In this document: piece by piece, positions 44,626 through 52,740 of the stretch
How the letters are laid out: each line of letters begins with the position of its first letter
Numbering within the stretch: the stretch's first letter is position 1
From: Bacillus thermozeamaize
Lineage (GTDB): Bacteria > Bacillota > Bacilli > ZCTH02-B2
DNA length: 64,000 bases
Direction of reading: 5' to 3'
Assembly (NCBI GenBank): GCA_002159075.1
Contig: LZRT01000094.1
Location: 62,001 to 126,000, forward strand
Translations under genes and position numbers: made by a program
Notes under the pieces: generated by a model
The model's database searches: none
Told to the model about the DNA's origin: nothing
Seen by the model: the letters and a program-made list of their open reading frames with translations, nothing else

Positions 44626-44657
44626 CTCCTGTCCAGAAAATGGATGAGGAGTTTTTG
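44626..44657 (+). terminator. Weak terminator after the VOC gene
   Basis: CTCCT...AGGAG (44626-44630 with 44647-44651), with an inner CCA/TGG pair, followed by TTTTTG. Confidence 0.5.
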
Positions 44658-44737
44658 TCTTCCATCCACATCACCATCCGTAGATGGAAATGGCGGGCCG
44701 AATGACGGGTTGGAAAGCTTGATGTGGCAGTATCGCC

Positions 44738-44790
44738 TTGACATGCGTCGGAAGGATCATCTATGATAAGGATATGATTAGAATTCTAAT
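44738..44790 (+). promoter_or_regulatory. marR promoter with palindromic operator
   Basis: TTGACA (44738-44743), 18-base spacer, TATGAT (44762-44767); the 14-bp perfect palindrome ATTAGAATTCTAAT at 44777-44790 covers the expected transcription start. This is a typical self-repression layout for MarR proteins. Confidence 0.75.
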
Positions 44791-44808
44791 TAAATCAAGG
44801 GGCGACTG

Positions 44809-45276
44809 ATGGAACATAACCATGATCAGGCTGTTCATGACCAGTGGGAATGGAACCGGGGACCGCTCGGCCGCTTGGTGAAGATTGCCTACATTTCGCT
44901 CAGGCGGGAGGTGGAGGCCATGCTTCGTCCATTGGGCCTTACCCATACCCAATGGAGCACGCTCGGCATATTGTACCATTTTCCCGGACTGACGAATGCC
45001 GATTTGGAAACGATCCTGCACATTGAACGGCCTAGCGTCACCAGCCTGATCAACGGGATGGAAAGAAAAGGCTGGGTGACCAGAAAAGCAAATCCCAAGG
45101 ATGCCCGCTCTAAACTCATTTATCTTACAGAGAGCGGCAAAGCCCTGGCCGAATCAACGATGCATTTCGGGCGGCTTGTCGATCAAAAAGTGCTTCGAGG
45201 CTTTACGGAGGAAGAAAAACTTCTCCTGCGCAAATTGCTGGAAAAGTTGATTCGAGAAACGGGCGCTGAACCTTGA
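44809..45276 (+). CDS. MarR-family transcription regulator
   Basis: A 155-residue winged-helix protein: GLTHTQWSTLGILYHFPGLT, the recognition helix region TILHIERPSVTSLINGMERK and the wing VTRKANPKDARSKLIYLTESG. AAGGGGCGAC precedes the ATG. A palindrome at its own promoter recurs just before the following transporter remnant (45306-45323), so it probably controlled itself and an MFS exporter, of which only fragments survive. Confidence 0.92.
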   Translation: MEHNHDQAVHDQWEWNRGPLGRLVKIAYISLRREVEAMLRPLGLTHTQWSTLGILYHFPGLTNADLETILHIERPSVTSLINGMERKGWVTRKANPKDARSKLIYLTESGKALAESTMHFGRLVDQKVLRGFTEEEKLLLRKLLEKLIRETGAEP

Positions 45277-45305
45277 GCACATGGCGCCAACGTTATTTTT
45301 TCGTC

Positions 45306-45323
45306 ATATGATTAGAATTCTAA
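45306..45323 (+). promoter_or_regulatory. Second copy of the MarR operator
   Basis: The 18-mer ATATGATTAGAATTCTAA is identical to 44772-44789. It sits 48 bases before the start codon of the MFS remnant. Confidence 0.75.
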
Positions 45324-45370
45324 CTAATTTGTTCCAAAGAAAGGTGGGTATCAGAAAGGTGGTTATCCAA

Positions 45371-45681
45371 ATGCGCTTGAAACATGAGCGGAATGCGAGG
45401 GACAACCGTCTTCTTGCGCTTATCCCCACTGTTCCCGCTTCTTACATGGGGATCCACAGCGCGATGATGAACATGTTCCGGACGCTCGGTTTTGCGCTGG
45501 GACCGACATTGGCGGCGATGGCCTGGTGTAAAAGCCGCGCCTGGATGTTACGGATATGAGAATGACGGTTTGTGTGCTGCTTGCCGTGCAAGTGCTGACG
45601 TTGCTGTCTGTCACGGGATACAAAGGCATGAAAAAAATGAGGGTTGGGGAGAACGCTGGGCAAGAGGCGCCAACACCATGA
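45371..45681 (+). pseudogene. MFS transporter remnant
   Basis: After AAAGGTGG the frame begins MRLKHERNARDNRLLAL, like the start of an MFS exporter, but jumps directly to the late segment MGIHSAMMNMFRTLGFALGP. A further shift near 45545 is needed to read the last helix RMTVCVLLAVQVLTLLSVTG and the tail ending at 45681. Most of the ~12 helices are therefore deleted. The upstream operator and start site remain intact. Confidence 0.75.
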
Positions 45682-45748
45682 TGCTCCGAATGCGCTGTTC
45701 CAATGCCGCATGGGCCAATCGGGAGATTGGCCCTTTTTCTTTATCTCG

Positions 45749-45777
45749 TTTACAAACCGTCGGTCGGTTTATATAAT
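45749..45777 (+). promoter_or_regulatory. Promoter with an inverted repeat in its spacer
   Basis: TTTACA (45749-45754), exactly 17 bases, TATAAT (45772-45777). The spacer is filled by AAACCG-TCGGT-CGGTTT (45754-45770), a perfect inverted repeat resembling TetR-family operators. It drives the TetR remnant and the oxidoreductase gene. Confidence 0.75.
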
Positions 45778-45847
45778 GAAAGGAGAGCAACCATGTCGAC
45801 GCAATCAGCGTTTTTGAAGCAATGAAAGGTGGGGAACGCGGCAGACA

Positions 45848-45997
45848 ATGAGATGGGAACTGCGGCGAGAACGGACCAAGCGGCTGCTGTTGGATGCGAC
45901 GGAAGCGGTGATTCGCGAAAAAGGCTGTGCCATGGCATGCGCAGTGCCGTATCTGCTGATCGTTTTGCATTTGGCAGAAACAATTTTGCCGCATTGA
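45848..45997 (+). pseudogene. TetR-family regulator remnant
   Basis: A 49-codon frame starts RRERTKRLLLDATEAVIREKG, the first helices of a TetR DNA-binding domain, but the helix-turn-helix is lost: after CAMACA the sequence no longer matches and ends at 45997. The ligand domain is absent. Its presumed operator upstream is intact, so the following gene may now be constitutive or controlled by another repressor. Confidence 0.7.
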
Positions 45998-46066
45998 TGG
46001 CAAACATGCTGCAACCGGACCGGCGGGGAAAGGGCGGCAATGCCCGGTGAAAGGAGCGAAACGAAG

Positions 46067-47653
46067 ATGGCCAGTCATTATGACCTGATCGTGATTGGTT
46101 CCGGCATGGGCGGACTGACCGTTGCCAGCTTGATGGCGCAGCTTGCGCACAAGCGTGTGCTTGTTCTGGAGCGCCACTTCAAACTTGGCGGTTTTACGCA
46201 CAGTTTTGCGCGCCCGGGAAACCGTTCATGGGATGTCGGATTGCATTATGTGGGTGAGATGGCCTCAGGGGAGCTGGCCAGGGAGGTATTTGACCTGATC
46301 ACGCAAAATCGCGTCAAATGGCATAAAATGCCCTCGCCATTTGAAAAATTTGTTTATCCCGATTTCACATTTGAAGTCCCTGACAACGAAAACGACTATC
46401 TAGAAGCGTTAATCAACCGTTTCCCTGACGAGGAGGCGGCCATCAGACGGTATTTTGCCGATATTCACGATGCCAGAAAGTGGTTTAACACCTATGTATT
46501 TGCGCAATCTACGCCGGCTTTTTCCGCTTCCCTCCTGCGCTTTTTCAGCCGCGGCAAAGAACAACTGGCCCTCTGTACCACGGGCGAATATCTCAGCAAG
46601 CATTTTCGAAATCCACGATTAAAAGCGGTGCTGGCATCGCAGTGGGGTGACTATGGCCTGCCTCCCTCCGAATCTGCGTTTCTCATTCACGCGGTCATTG
46701 TGTCCCATTACCTCAAGGGCGGTTATTATCCAGCAGGTGGTGCGGGAACGATTGCCGAGAGCGTCGCTTCTGTCATTGAAGCCTATGGAGGAAGGTGTCT
46801 TTTGAATCATACCGTCACCGAGATACTCACGCGGGAAGGCAAAGCGGTCGGTGTGAAGGCAACGGCAAAGAAAGGAGCGCAAAACAGGGAAGTGGCATTT
46901 TATGCCCCTGTGATCGTTTCGGATGCGGGCGCATACACCACATTTTGCCGGCTTTTGCCGGGAGAAGCCGCGGTTCCATTTCGCTCTGAGCTTGAAAGGA
47001 TGGCCAAAAAAGGCTATAGCGCGGTGTCGGTTTATTTGGGCTTTAAAGCCAATCCGTCCATTCTCGGCTTTTCGGGTGCGAATCACTGGATTTTTGCCGA
47101 TGATGACCACGACGCGATTTTTAAAAACCAGAACGGCATGCTGGAAGGGAGAGCTCTTTGCTGTTTTCTCTCTTTTCCTTCATTAAGGGATCCAAAAAGG
47201 GATCCAAACGCAAGGTCGCACACGGCGGAAATCGTCGCTCCACTGCCGTATGAAACGGTTGAAGCATGGCAGTCTTATCCGTGGCGGAGACGCGGGCGGG
47301 ATTATGAAGCGTTGAAACATCGAATCGCTGAAGCGCTTTTAAACCTTGTAGACACATATTACCCAAGGTTTAAAGCGCTGGTAGATTATTGCGAAGTGGC
47401 AACGCCGCTCACGGTAGAAACCTTTACCGGCCACCCTTTAGGTTCCATTTACGGTTTGCCTGCCGTCCCAGAGCGTTACCGCCTGTCTCAATTGCGGGTA
47501 TCCACCCCGGTGAAAAATCTGTATTTGACGGGTGCGGATGTCGTTTCTCCGGGAATCGTCGGCGCCATGATGGGCGGCGTGGCTACCACCGCTCACTTGC
47601 TTGGCCGTCTTGGCTTTTGGCGAATCATTTCAGCCGCCAAAAAGCATGGATGA
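46067..47653 (+). CDS. Phytoene desaturase/retinol saturase-like FAD oxidoreductase
   Basis: A 528-residue flavoprotein of the CrtI/RetSat group. N-terminal FAD fold DLIVIGSGMGGLTVASLMA, then RHFKLGGFTHSFARPGN and WDVGLHYVGEM, a combination typical of all-trans-retinol 13,14-reductase-like proteins; the C-terminal FAD motif NLYLTGADVVSPGIVGAMMGG is complete. AAAGGAG precedes ATG 46067. There are no carotenoid genes nearby, so the substrate is probably another polyunsaturated lipid or toxic compound. It follows a TetR remnant and operator. Confidence 0.85.
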   Translation: MASHYDLIVIGSGMGGLTVASLMAQLAHKRVLVLERHFKLGGFTHSFARPGNRSWDVGLHYVGEMASGELAREVFDLITQNRVKWHKMPSPFEKFVYPDFTFEVPDNENDYLEALINRFPDEEAAIRRYFADIHDARKWFNTYVFAQSTPAFSASLLRFFSRGKEQLALCTTGEYLSKHFRNPRLKAVLASQWGDYGLPPSESAFLIHAVIVSHYLKGGYYPAGGAGTIAESVASVIEAYGGRCLLNHTVTEILTREGKAVGVKATAKKGAQNREVAFYAPVIVSDAGAYTTFCRLLPGEAAVPFRSELERMAKKGYSAVSVYLGFKANPSILGFSGANHWIFADDDHDAIFKNQNGMLEGRALCCFLSFPSLRDPKRDPNARSHTAEIVAPLPYETVEAWQSYPWRRRGRDYEALKHRIAEALLNLVDTYYPRFKALVDYCEVATPLTVETFTGHPLGSIYGLPAVPERYRLSQLRVSTPVKNLYLTGADVVSPGIVGAMMGGVATTAHLLGRLGFWRIISAAKKHG

Positions 47654-47785
47654 GCATGCCGGAAAATAATATTGGAGAAGTGGATGGTTGATGTAGAATG
47701 ATAACTCTTATGCTAAAATGATCACGGAATCTTTTATTAATGCTGCGGCAGAGCCTGTGCAAGCACCTTGCAGATGACGCATGTC

Positions 47786-47809
47786 AATGTACAGATTAAA
47801 TGTACAGAT
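47786..47809 (+). repeat. Direct repeat upstream of fumarase
   Basis: AATGTACAGAT occurs at 47786-47796 and 47799-47809 (13-base period), each with the palindromic TGTACA. About 65 bases before the fumarase start; an extended -10-like TATGCTAAAAT is at 47709-47719. The rest of the 219-base gap shows no gene. Confidence 0.5.
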
Positions 47810-47872
47810 GAGTAGTTAGGAAAGCTAGCATCTGCAGGGGATAGCCAGTTTCTGATGACAGGGGGAAAGATC

Positions 47873-49414
47873 ATGGAACGGTTCAAAGAGAGCATGCTCA
47901 AGTTGATCACGGAAACCTCCACCAAATTGCCGCCGGACGTGCGCAAGGCGATCGCGGAGGCCAAAGCCAAGGAAGATGCAGCCACCAGGGCGGGCCTTGC
48001 TTTGTCCACCATCGCGGAAAACCTGGAAATGGCGGAGGCCAATGTGTCGCCGATTTGCCAGGATACGGGCTTGCCCACTTTTGAAATCAAGGTGCCGGTC
48101 GGCGCCAACCAGATTGTGATGCGGGAGCAAATTCGCGAGGCGGTTGCGGAGGCGACGGCCCAGGGAATCCTGCGTCCCAACTCGGTCGATTCGCTGACCG
48201 GCAAGAACAGCGGCAACAACCTGGGGCCCGAAACGCCTGTGATTCACTTTGAACAGTGGGAGAAAGACGAGATTGAAGTACGCCTGATCCTCAAAGGCGG
48301 GGGTTGCGAGAACAAGAACATTCAGTATAGTCTGCCAACCGATCTGGAGGGCCTCGGCAGGGCCGGCCGTGATCTGGACGGTGTTCGCAAGTGCATTTTG
48401 CATGCCGTCTACCAGGCTCAGGGGCAGGGTTGCAGCGCCGGCTTTATTGGCGTCGGCATTGGCGGCGACCGGACGAGCGGTTATGCTTTGGCCAAGCAGC
48501 AGCTCTTCCGTCCGGTGGATGATGTCAACCCGGTTCCGGAGCTGGCGGAGCTGGAGAAGTACATCATGGAGGCGGCCAACAAATTGTCCATCGGGACCAT
48601 GGGGTTTGGCGGGGAAGTGACGCTTCTGGGCTGCAAGATCGGGGCCATTAACCGCATACCGGCCAGCTTCTTTGTCTCCGTGGCATACAACTGCTGGGCT
48701 TTCCGCAGGCAGGGCGTCATCCTCGATCCCGTAACGGGAGAGATTCGCGACTGGTTGTACAAGGAAACAACCGCCGCTCCCGAAGTGAAAGAGCCTGCGA
48801 AAAGCGCTGTGTCAAGCGGAGAAAGACGCGAAATCGTCCTGCGGGCACCGATCAGTGAAGAACAGATCCGCCAGCTGAAGGTGGGGGACATCGTGATCAT
48901 CAACGGTCCGATGTACACCGGACGGGATGCCCTGCACAAGTACCTGATGGATCACGACGCCCCGGTAGACCTCAATGGCGGTGTGCTGTACCATTGCGGC
49001 CCGGTGATGTTGAAAAACAAGGAAACTGGCGAGTGGGAAGTCAAGGCGGCCGGACCGACCACCAGTATCCGGGAGGAACCCTATCAGGGAGAGATTATCC
49101 GGAAATTCGGGATTCGCGCCGTCATCGGCAAGGGAGGCATGGGCCCGAAAACGCTGGCGGCGTTGAAAGAATACGGCGCCGTCTATCTGAACGCGATTGG
49201 GGGAGCCGCGCAGTATTACGCCCGTTGCGTGAAGAAAGTCAATGGCGTTCATTTTCTCGAAGAGTTCGGAGTGCCTGAGGCGATGTGGGAATTTGAAGTG
49301 GAAGGCTTTGCGGCCATTGTCACGATGGATGCCCATGGCAACAGCCTCCATGCCGATGTGGAAAAAACGTCGCTGGAGAAGCTGGAACAGTTCAAGGAAC
49401 CGGTTTTTGTGTGA
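47873..49414 (+). CDS. fumA: Fumarate hydratase, class I (iron-sulfur)
   Basis: The oxygen-sensitive 4Fe-4S fumarase of the TCA cycle, with alpha and beta parts fused in 513 residues. Cluster-ligand cysteines appear in SPICQDTGLPTFEIKV, GCENKNIQY and QGCSAGFIGVGIGGDRTSG; the beta part has GDIVIINGPMYTGRDALHKY and AVIGKGGMGPKTL. AGGGGG supports ATG 47873 (ATG 47855 is in frame but before it). It is monocistronic with a terminator; class II fumarase may exist elsewhere. Confidence 0.95.
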   Translation: MERFKESMLKLITETSTKLPPDVRKAIAEAKAKEDAATRAGLALSTIAENLEMAEANVSPICQDTGLPTFEIKVPVGANQIVMREQIREAVAEATAQGILRPNSVDSLTGKNSGNNLGPETPVIHFEQWEKDEIEVRLILKGGGCENKNIQYSLPTDLEGLGRAGRDLDGVRKCILHAVYQAQGQGCSAGFIGVGIGGDRTSGYALAKQQLFRPVDDVNPVPELAELEKYIMEAANKLSIGTMGFGGEVTLLGCKIGAINRIPASFFVSVAYNCWAFRRQGVILDPVTGEIRDWLYKETTAAPEVKEPAKSAVSSGERREIVLRAPISEEQIRQLKVGDIVIINGPMYTGRDALHKYLMDHDAPVDLNGGVLYHCGPVMLKNKETGEWEVKAAGPTTSIREEPYQGEIIRKFGIRAVIGKGGMGPKTLAALKEYGAVYLNAIGGAAQYYARCVKKVNGVHFLEEFGVPEAMWEFEVEGFAAIVTMDAHGNSLHADVEKTSLEKLEQFKEPVFV

Positions 49415-49428
49415 CTTGGATCGATTTC

Positions 49429-49467
49429 GCCCGTCACCTTATCAACAAATAGGTGGCGGGCGATTTT
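49429..49467 (+). terminator. Terminator of fumA
   Basis: GCCCGTCACCT (49429-49439) pairs with AGGTGGCGGGC (49451-49461), one G-U pair, then GATTTTAATT. It also borders the convergent agrC stop at 49466. Confidence 0.82.
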
Positions 49468-50857
49468 AATTGCGCAGATCTTGTTTGGCACTCATTTCTT
49501 TCTTCACGGGATTTCGATAGTATGGAAGAGTCTGTTGAGAGGTGGTCGGCAGGGTCACCGTAAAACAGGTCCCGCGGTCAGGCTCGCTGGTTATGGAAAT
49601 ATTTCCACCGTACTTCCGTATAATCTGCCGGGAAACGGCCAGGCCGGTACCCGAATGATTCTCCTGTTTGCTTGTGTATCCCTGACGGAAAATCAATTCC
49701 CTTTCTTCCGGCGCGATATAGGAGTTGCGGTTGAACACTTGAATGGCTATGTATGAAGGGTCATGCTGTTCCACTGTCACATCGACATAGCGCTTGGGCT
49801 CTGGCACCTTGATCTCTTCATCAAACGCGTTGTCGATGATGTTGCCGATCACTTTGACCAGTTCGAACGGGCGGATGGTCAATTCTTCCAAGCTGACATT
49901 GACCTTCACCTTGAACTGGATATGTTTGACAATGGCGGTAGCCGCCTTTGCCTGCAACAGCGCAGCCATTGGCGGGTGTTTCAACTGGAGCAGGGAGAGG
50001 GTTTCGTCCGCCTCCAGGTTGAGATCCTCCAAATAACGGATCACGCCTTCCGTATTTCCCAGCTTGGCCAAACCGTAAATCACCTGCAAATGGTTCAAGA
50101 AATCGTGCCGTTGGGAGCGAAAATGCGTGATCAGTTCGTCGATATGCTCCAGGTACACCTCCTCCGTTTGCCGCATGGTCAGGTTCTCGATGTTTTTAGC
50201 AATCCGAAACACCATGTACGAAGCCAAGACGGCGGAGAGCAATGGAAGACCAAACACTATTGTTGTTGAAAAGTTTTTGAATTCTTGAGTGGGATAGGTC
50301 ATGGTGTAAAACACGACAATGCTGTTGATGGTGATTATCAAAAGTACCGCCAACCAGACCCATAACAATACGGTAAGATTGAAGCGTTGATACAGTTTAA
50401 TGATGTTGGCCAAAGTAATACGTTTTTTGTTCATATATACCGTCAGTAATATGACCGAAAGGTAATAGGACCAAGCGGTAAGAAAAGAATTTGGGAAAGT
50501 GGTTAATTGCTCTGCATCTATCTGTAGAACTTGTAAGAAAAAAAAGAGAGCAATGGATTCAAACAGGATTTGGCTGATCATCCTTATAAATGTGATTATT
50601 ACGCAAAAGGCCCAGGAAAACGAGAAAAACAGTTTGAGTAAACCAAAAAAAAGGACAAAGTTGACAGTTATCCTTATTAAATCATGATTATGTATCACAG
50701 TGTATGTGAAAATCGTGACCAGCGAATATACGATTGAAGAAAGAAGGCCCTGTTTCCAGACGGGTTTCCAGTCGATGCCCATCAGGGCTAAAGAAAAGAA
50801 CAGGAAAATCAGGGCCTCAGGCAGTGATATCAAAAGATACTGGATGAGTATCTGCAT
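49466..50857 (-). CDS. agrC: AgrC-like sensor histidine kinase
   Basis: A 463-residue receptor kinase. Residues ~1-220 contain six to seven membrane helices, like peptide pheromone receptors. Then come the dimerisation/phosphorylation helix with His251 in RSQRHDFLNHLQVIYGL, and a GHKL ATPase domain (N-box NIIDNAFDE near 343, G-box SGTGLAVSRQII near 405). GAGGTG precedes ATG 50857. It ends the agrBDC operon. No response regulator gene is found on either side; an AgrA/LytTR protein must come from elsewhere, or the kinase signals to another regulator. Confidence 0.9.
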   Translation of the reverse strand: MQILIQYLLISLPEALIFLFFSLALMGIDWKPVWKQGLLSSIVYSLVTIFTYTVIHNHDLIRITVNFVLFFGLLKLFFSFSWAFCVIITFIRMISQILFESIALFFFLQVLQIDAEQLTTFPNSFLTAWSYYLSVILLTVYMNKKRITLANIIKLYQRFNLTVLLWVWLAVLLIITINSIVVFYTMTYPTQEFKNFSTTIVFGLPLLSAVLASYMVFRIAKNIENLTMRQTEEVYLEHIDELITHFRSQRHDFLNHLQVIYGLAKLGNTEGVIRYLEDLNLEADETLSLLQLKHPPMAALLQAKAATAIVKHIQFKVKVNVSLEELTIRPFELVKVIGNIIDNAFDEEIKVPEPKRYVDVTVEQHDPSYIAIQVFNRNSYIAPEERELIFRQGYTSKQENHSGTGLAVSRQIIRKYGGNISITSEPDRGTCFTVTLPTTSQQTLPYYRNPVKKEMSAKQDLRN

Positions 50858-50885
50858 CAGGACACCTCGAGTTGTACGTGACCTT

Positions 50886-51020
50886 CTACTTCATCAGTTC
50901 TTCCGGGATCTCGGGCTCATAAAGCCAAACGCTGCTGTTATGCTTAACCCCTGCGAAGGCAATCGAAGCAAATGCTGTAGCCAGGAACTGCGCGCAACTA
51001 TCCAAGAGCCGCTTCATCAT
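50886..51020 (-). CDS. agrD: AgrD-like cyclic (thio)lactone autoinducer prepeptide
   Basis: A 44-residue prepeptide too short for usual gene finders. An amphipathic N-terminal helix (MMKRLLDSCAQFLATAFAS) is followed by the core and the acidic AgrB-recognition tail EPEIPEELMK. No cysteine is in the core: residues before the tail read HNSSVWLY, so the five-residue ring would be SVWLY closed by a serine ester (lactone). AAGGAGGG precedes ATG 51020/51017. It lies 11 bases after agrB and 28 before agrC. Confidence 0.88.
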   Translation of the reverse strand: MMKRLLDSCAQFLATAFASIAFAGVKHNSSVWLYEPEIPEELMK

Positions 51021-51031
51021 GGAACCCTCCT

Positions 51032-51658
51032 TCAATTGAAAATGAAAATTTTTGATGATATTGATGAAAGCCGGCGATCGAGGCGATCGACAGCTTTGCA
51101 TCCGACAGGCGTGATGCTAGCCCCCTGTGTGGCCATCCCCAGAACGATGGCGGCAGACAGGGCGGCTGAAAAGGGATAGAAAATCGCTGCCAGGATGGTG
51201 GCGGCCAGCACAACGGTTTTGCTGTATTTGCGGCCGTGCACTTGCAGGCGTGAGCGAGGCCGTTTGGGGTTTATCACGGGTGCGTACCGGTGAACCGAAA
51301 ACCAGGTGCCCGCCATCAAGAGGAAGAGCAGCGGTCCGTGAATGCTCCAGTGGGCAGATGCCACCTGTACAGCCGTCCATGCGAGAAAGTTGATGAGGAT
51401 GACATCCGCGACGGTGCAGCGCAAAAAGGTGCTCAGGTGCTTTCCGCCGGAGACGATTCTGAGCAGGCTGAAAGCCATCAGAACGACGAGGGCCGACCCG
51501 AAAAGCCCAAGCCAATATGCGAGTATCAGGATTGCTCCCAGCTGGATGAACGTGTTCAGGAGGATCTCAATGCCATACGCCATCACGGGTACCGGCTGAG
51601 ATTCCGATGTATGTTTTCCAATCCAGTTGGCAAAAGCATATGACAAACGATGGATCAC
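51032..51658 (-). CDS. agrB: AgrB-like membrane peptidase
   Basis: A 208-residue membrane cysteine protease that cuts and cyclises the AgrD peptide. The catalytic pair His74 and Cys81 is in RIVSGGKHLSTFLRCTVAD, with the same seven-residue spacing as in S. aureus AgrB. Five to six helices are predicted. The GTG start at 51658 follows GAGGGG. It is the first gene of agrBDC. Confidence 0.92.
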   Translation of the reverse strand: MIHRLSYAFANWIGKHTSESQPVPVMAYGIEILLNTFIQLGAILILAYWLGLFGSALVVLMAFSLLRIVSGGKHLSTFLRCTVADVILINFLAWTAVQVASAHWSIHGPLLFLLMAGTWFSVHRYAPVINPKRPRSRLQVHGRKYSKTVVLAATILAAIFYPFSAALSAAIVLGMATQGASITPVGCKAVDRLDRRLSSISSKIFIFN

Positions 51659-51677
51659 TTCTGTACGCCCCTCATGT

Positions 51678-51702
51678 TTCTGTCACGCATTTCTGACACG
51701 CA
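51678..51702 (-). repeat. Direct repeat in the agrB leader
   Basis: On the minus strand TGCGTGTCAGAA and TGCGTGACAGAA (11 of 12 identical) follow each other with a 13-base period, 20-45 bases before the agrB start. This could be a binding site of a pheromone-responsive regulator. The rest of the 287-base gap up to 51945 is AT-rich, with only a terminator and no gene. Confidence 0.5.
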
Positions 51703-51871
51703 GAGCAAGAAAAGATTCCTCTAATGCCAATATCTCTGTTAATACTAAACCACTTCGACACGTACAACAAAAATCCTGCAAGCAAGAGAAAAAATTTTTA
51801 ACAAGAGCCAAAAGTCGACTAATTGTTTATTTAGAAAAACAAAATCTCTATAAAGCATAAAAAAACGAAAA

Positions 51872-51912
51872 CATAAAAGAACGCCGGTACGATGCGTTTA
51901 TCCACCGGCGTT
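51872..51912 (-). terminator. Terminator of the ABC transporter pair
   Basis: AACGCCGGT (51880-51888) and ACCGGCGTT (51904-51912) form a 9-bp stem; on the minus strand it is followed by CTTTTATGTTTTCGTTTTTTT. GCTTTTTG on the other side may let it work in both directions. Confidence 0.75.
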
Positions 51913-51945
51913 GCTTTTTGTTCCATTGGTCCTTTTTGTCGCGCC

Positions 51946-52740
51946 TCAGCTTAATACCATCCGTTCGTCAGCCAGTTCTTTTCCTTTGATGCGTCTGAAG
52001 TGATCCAGCAGTTTTGACACGGTCAATTGTTGTTTTTCCTCACCGGAAATATCCAGGATGATTTCTCCCTTGTCCATCATGATCAAACGGTTCCCAAGCA
52101 GGATGGCCTGTTCCATGTTGTGGGTCACCATCAGCGTGGTGAGCCGGTTTTCCCTGACAACTTTCTCAGTCAGTTGGGTGACCAGCTGTGCGCGGTTTGG
52201 ATCAAGGGCGGCCGTATGTTCATCCAGCAAAAGGATTTTCGGCTGGTTCATGGTGGCCATCAGCAGGCTCAGGGCCTGTCTTTCGCCGCCGGATAAAAGC
52301 CCCACTTTGGCAGTAAGGCGGTTTTCCAGGCCGATTCCCAAGGATGCGAGCATTTCACGGAAATACTGGCGTTGCTGACGCGTAACGCCTCTGCGCAACC
52401 CCCGCCTTTTGCCGCGGATATATGCCATCGACAGGTTTTCCTCAATGCTCATGTTGGGCGAGGTGCCGGCCATCGGATCCTGAAAGACGCGGCCAATCAT
52501 GGCTGCCCGCTTGTATTCCGGCAAACCGTCGACGCGTTCTCCGTCTATCCATATTTTTCCTTGATCGGACGGAAGCACCCCGGAGATAATGTTCATCAGG
52601 GTGGATTTTCCTGCCCCGTTGCTTCCGATAATGGTGGCGAAATCACCCGGTTTTAAATGCAACGAGACATTGTTCAAGGCCCGTTTTTCGTCTTGGGAGC
52701 CCGGATTGAAGACTTTTGTGATTCCTTCCAGCCGCAGCAT
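51946..52740 (-). CDS. ABC transporter ATP-binding protein
   Basis: A 264-residue ATPase: Walker A GSNGAGKSTL, signature LLSGGERQALSLLMA, Walker B ILLLDEHTAALDP, switch His MVTHNMEQA. The His in DEHTAALDP (instead of the usual P) and the partner permease place it in the COG1101/COG4120 type of uncharacterised importers, members of which have been linked to amino acids such as tryptophan or tyrosine. It overlaps the permease gene by one base. Confidence 0.88.
   Translation of the reverse strand: MLRLEGITKVFNPGSQDEKRALNNVSLHLKPGDFATIIGSNGAGKSTLMNIISGVLPSDQGKIWIDGERVDGLPEYKRAAMIGRVFQDPMAGTSPNMSIEENLSMAYIRGKRRGLRRGVTRQQRQYFREMLASLGIGLENRLTAKVGLLSGGERQALSLLMATMNQPKILLLDEHTAALDPNRAQLVTQLTEKVVRENRLTTLMVTHNMEQAILLGNRLIMMDKGEIILDISGEEKQQLTVSKLLDHFRRIKGKELADERMVLS

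Noticed and set aside
46067-47653. Carotenoid biosynthesis locus
   Set aside because: The oxidoreductase is closer in pattern to retinol-saturase-like proteins and no phytoene synthase or other carotenoid genes are adjacent.
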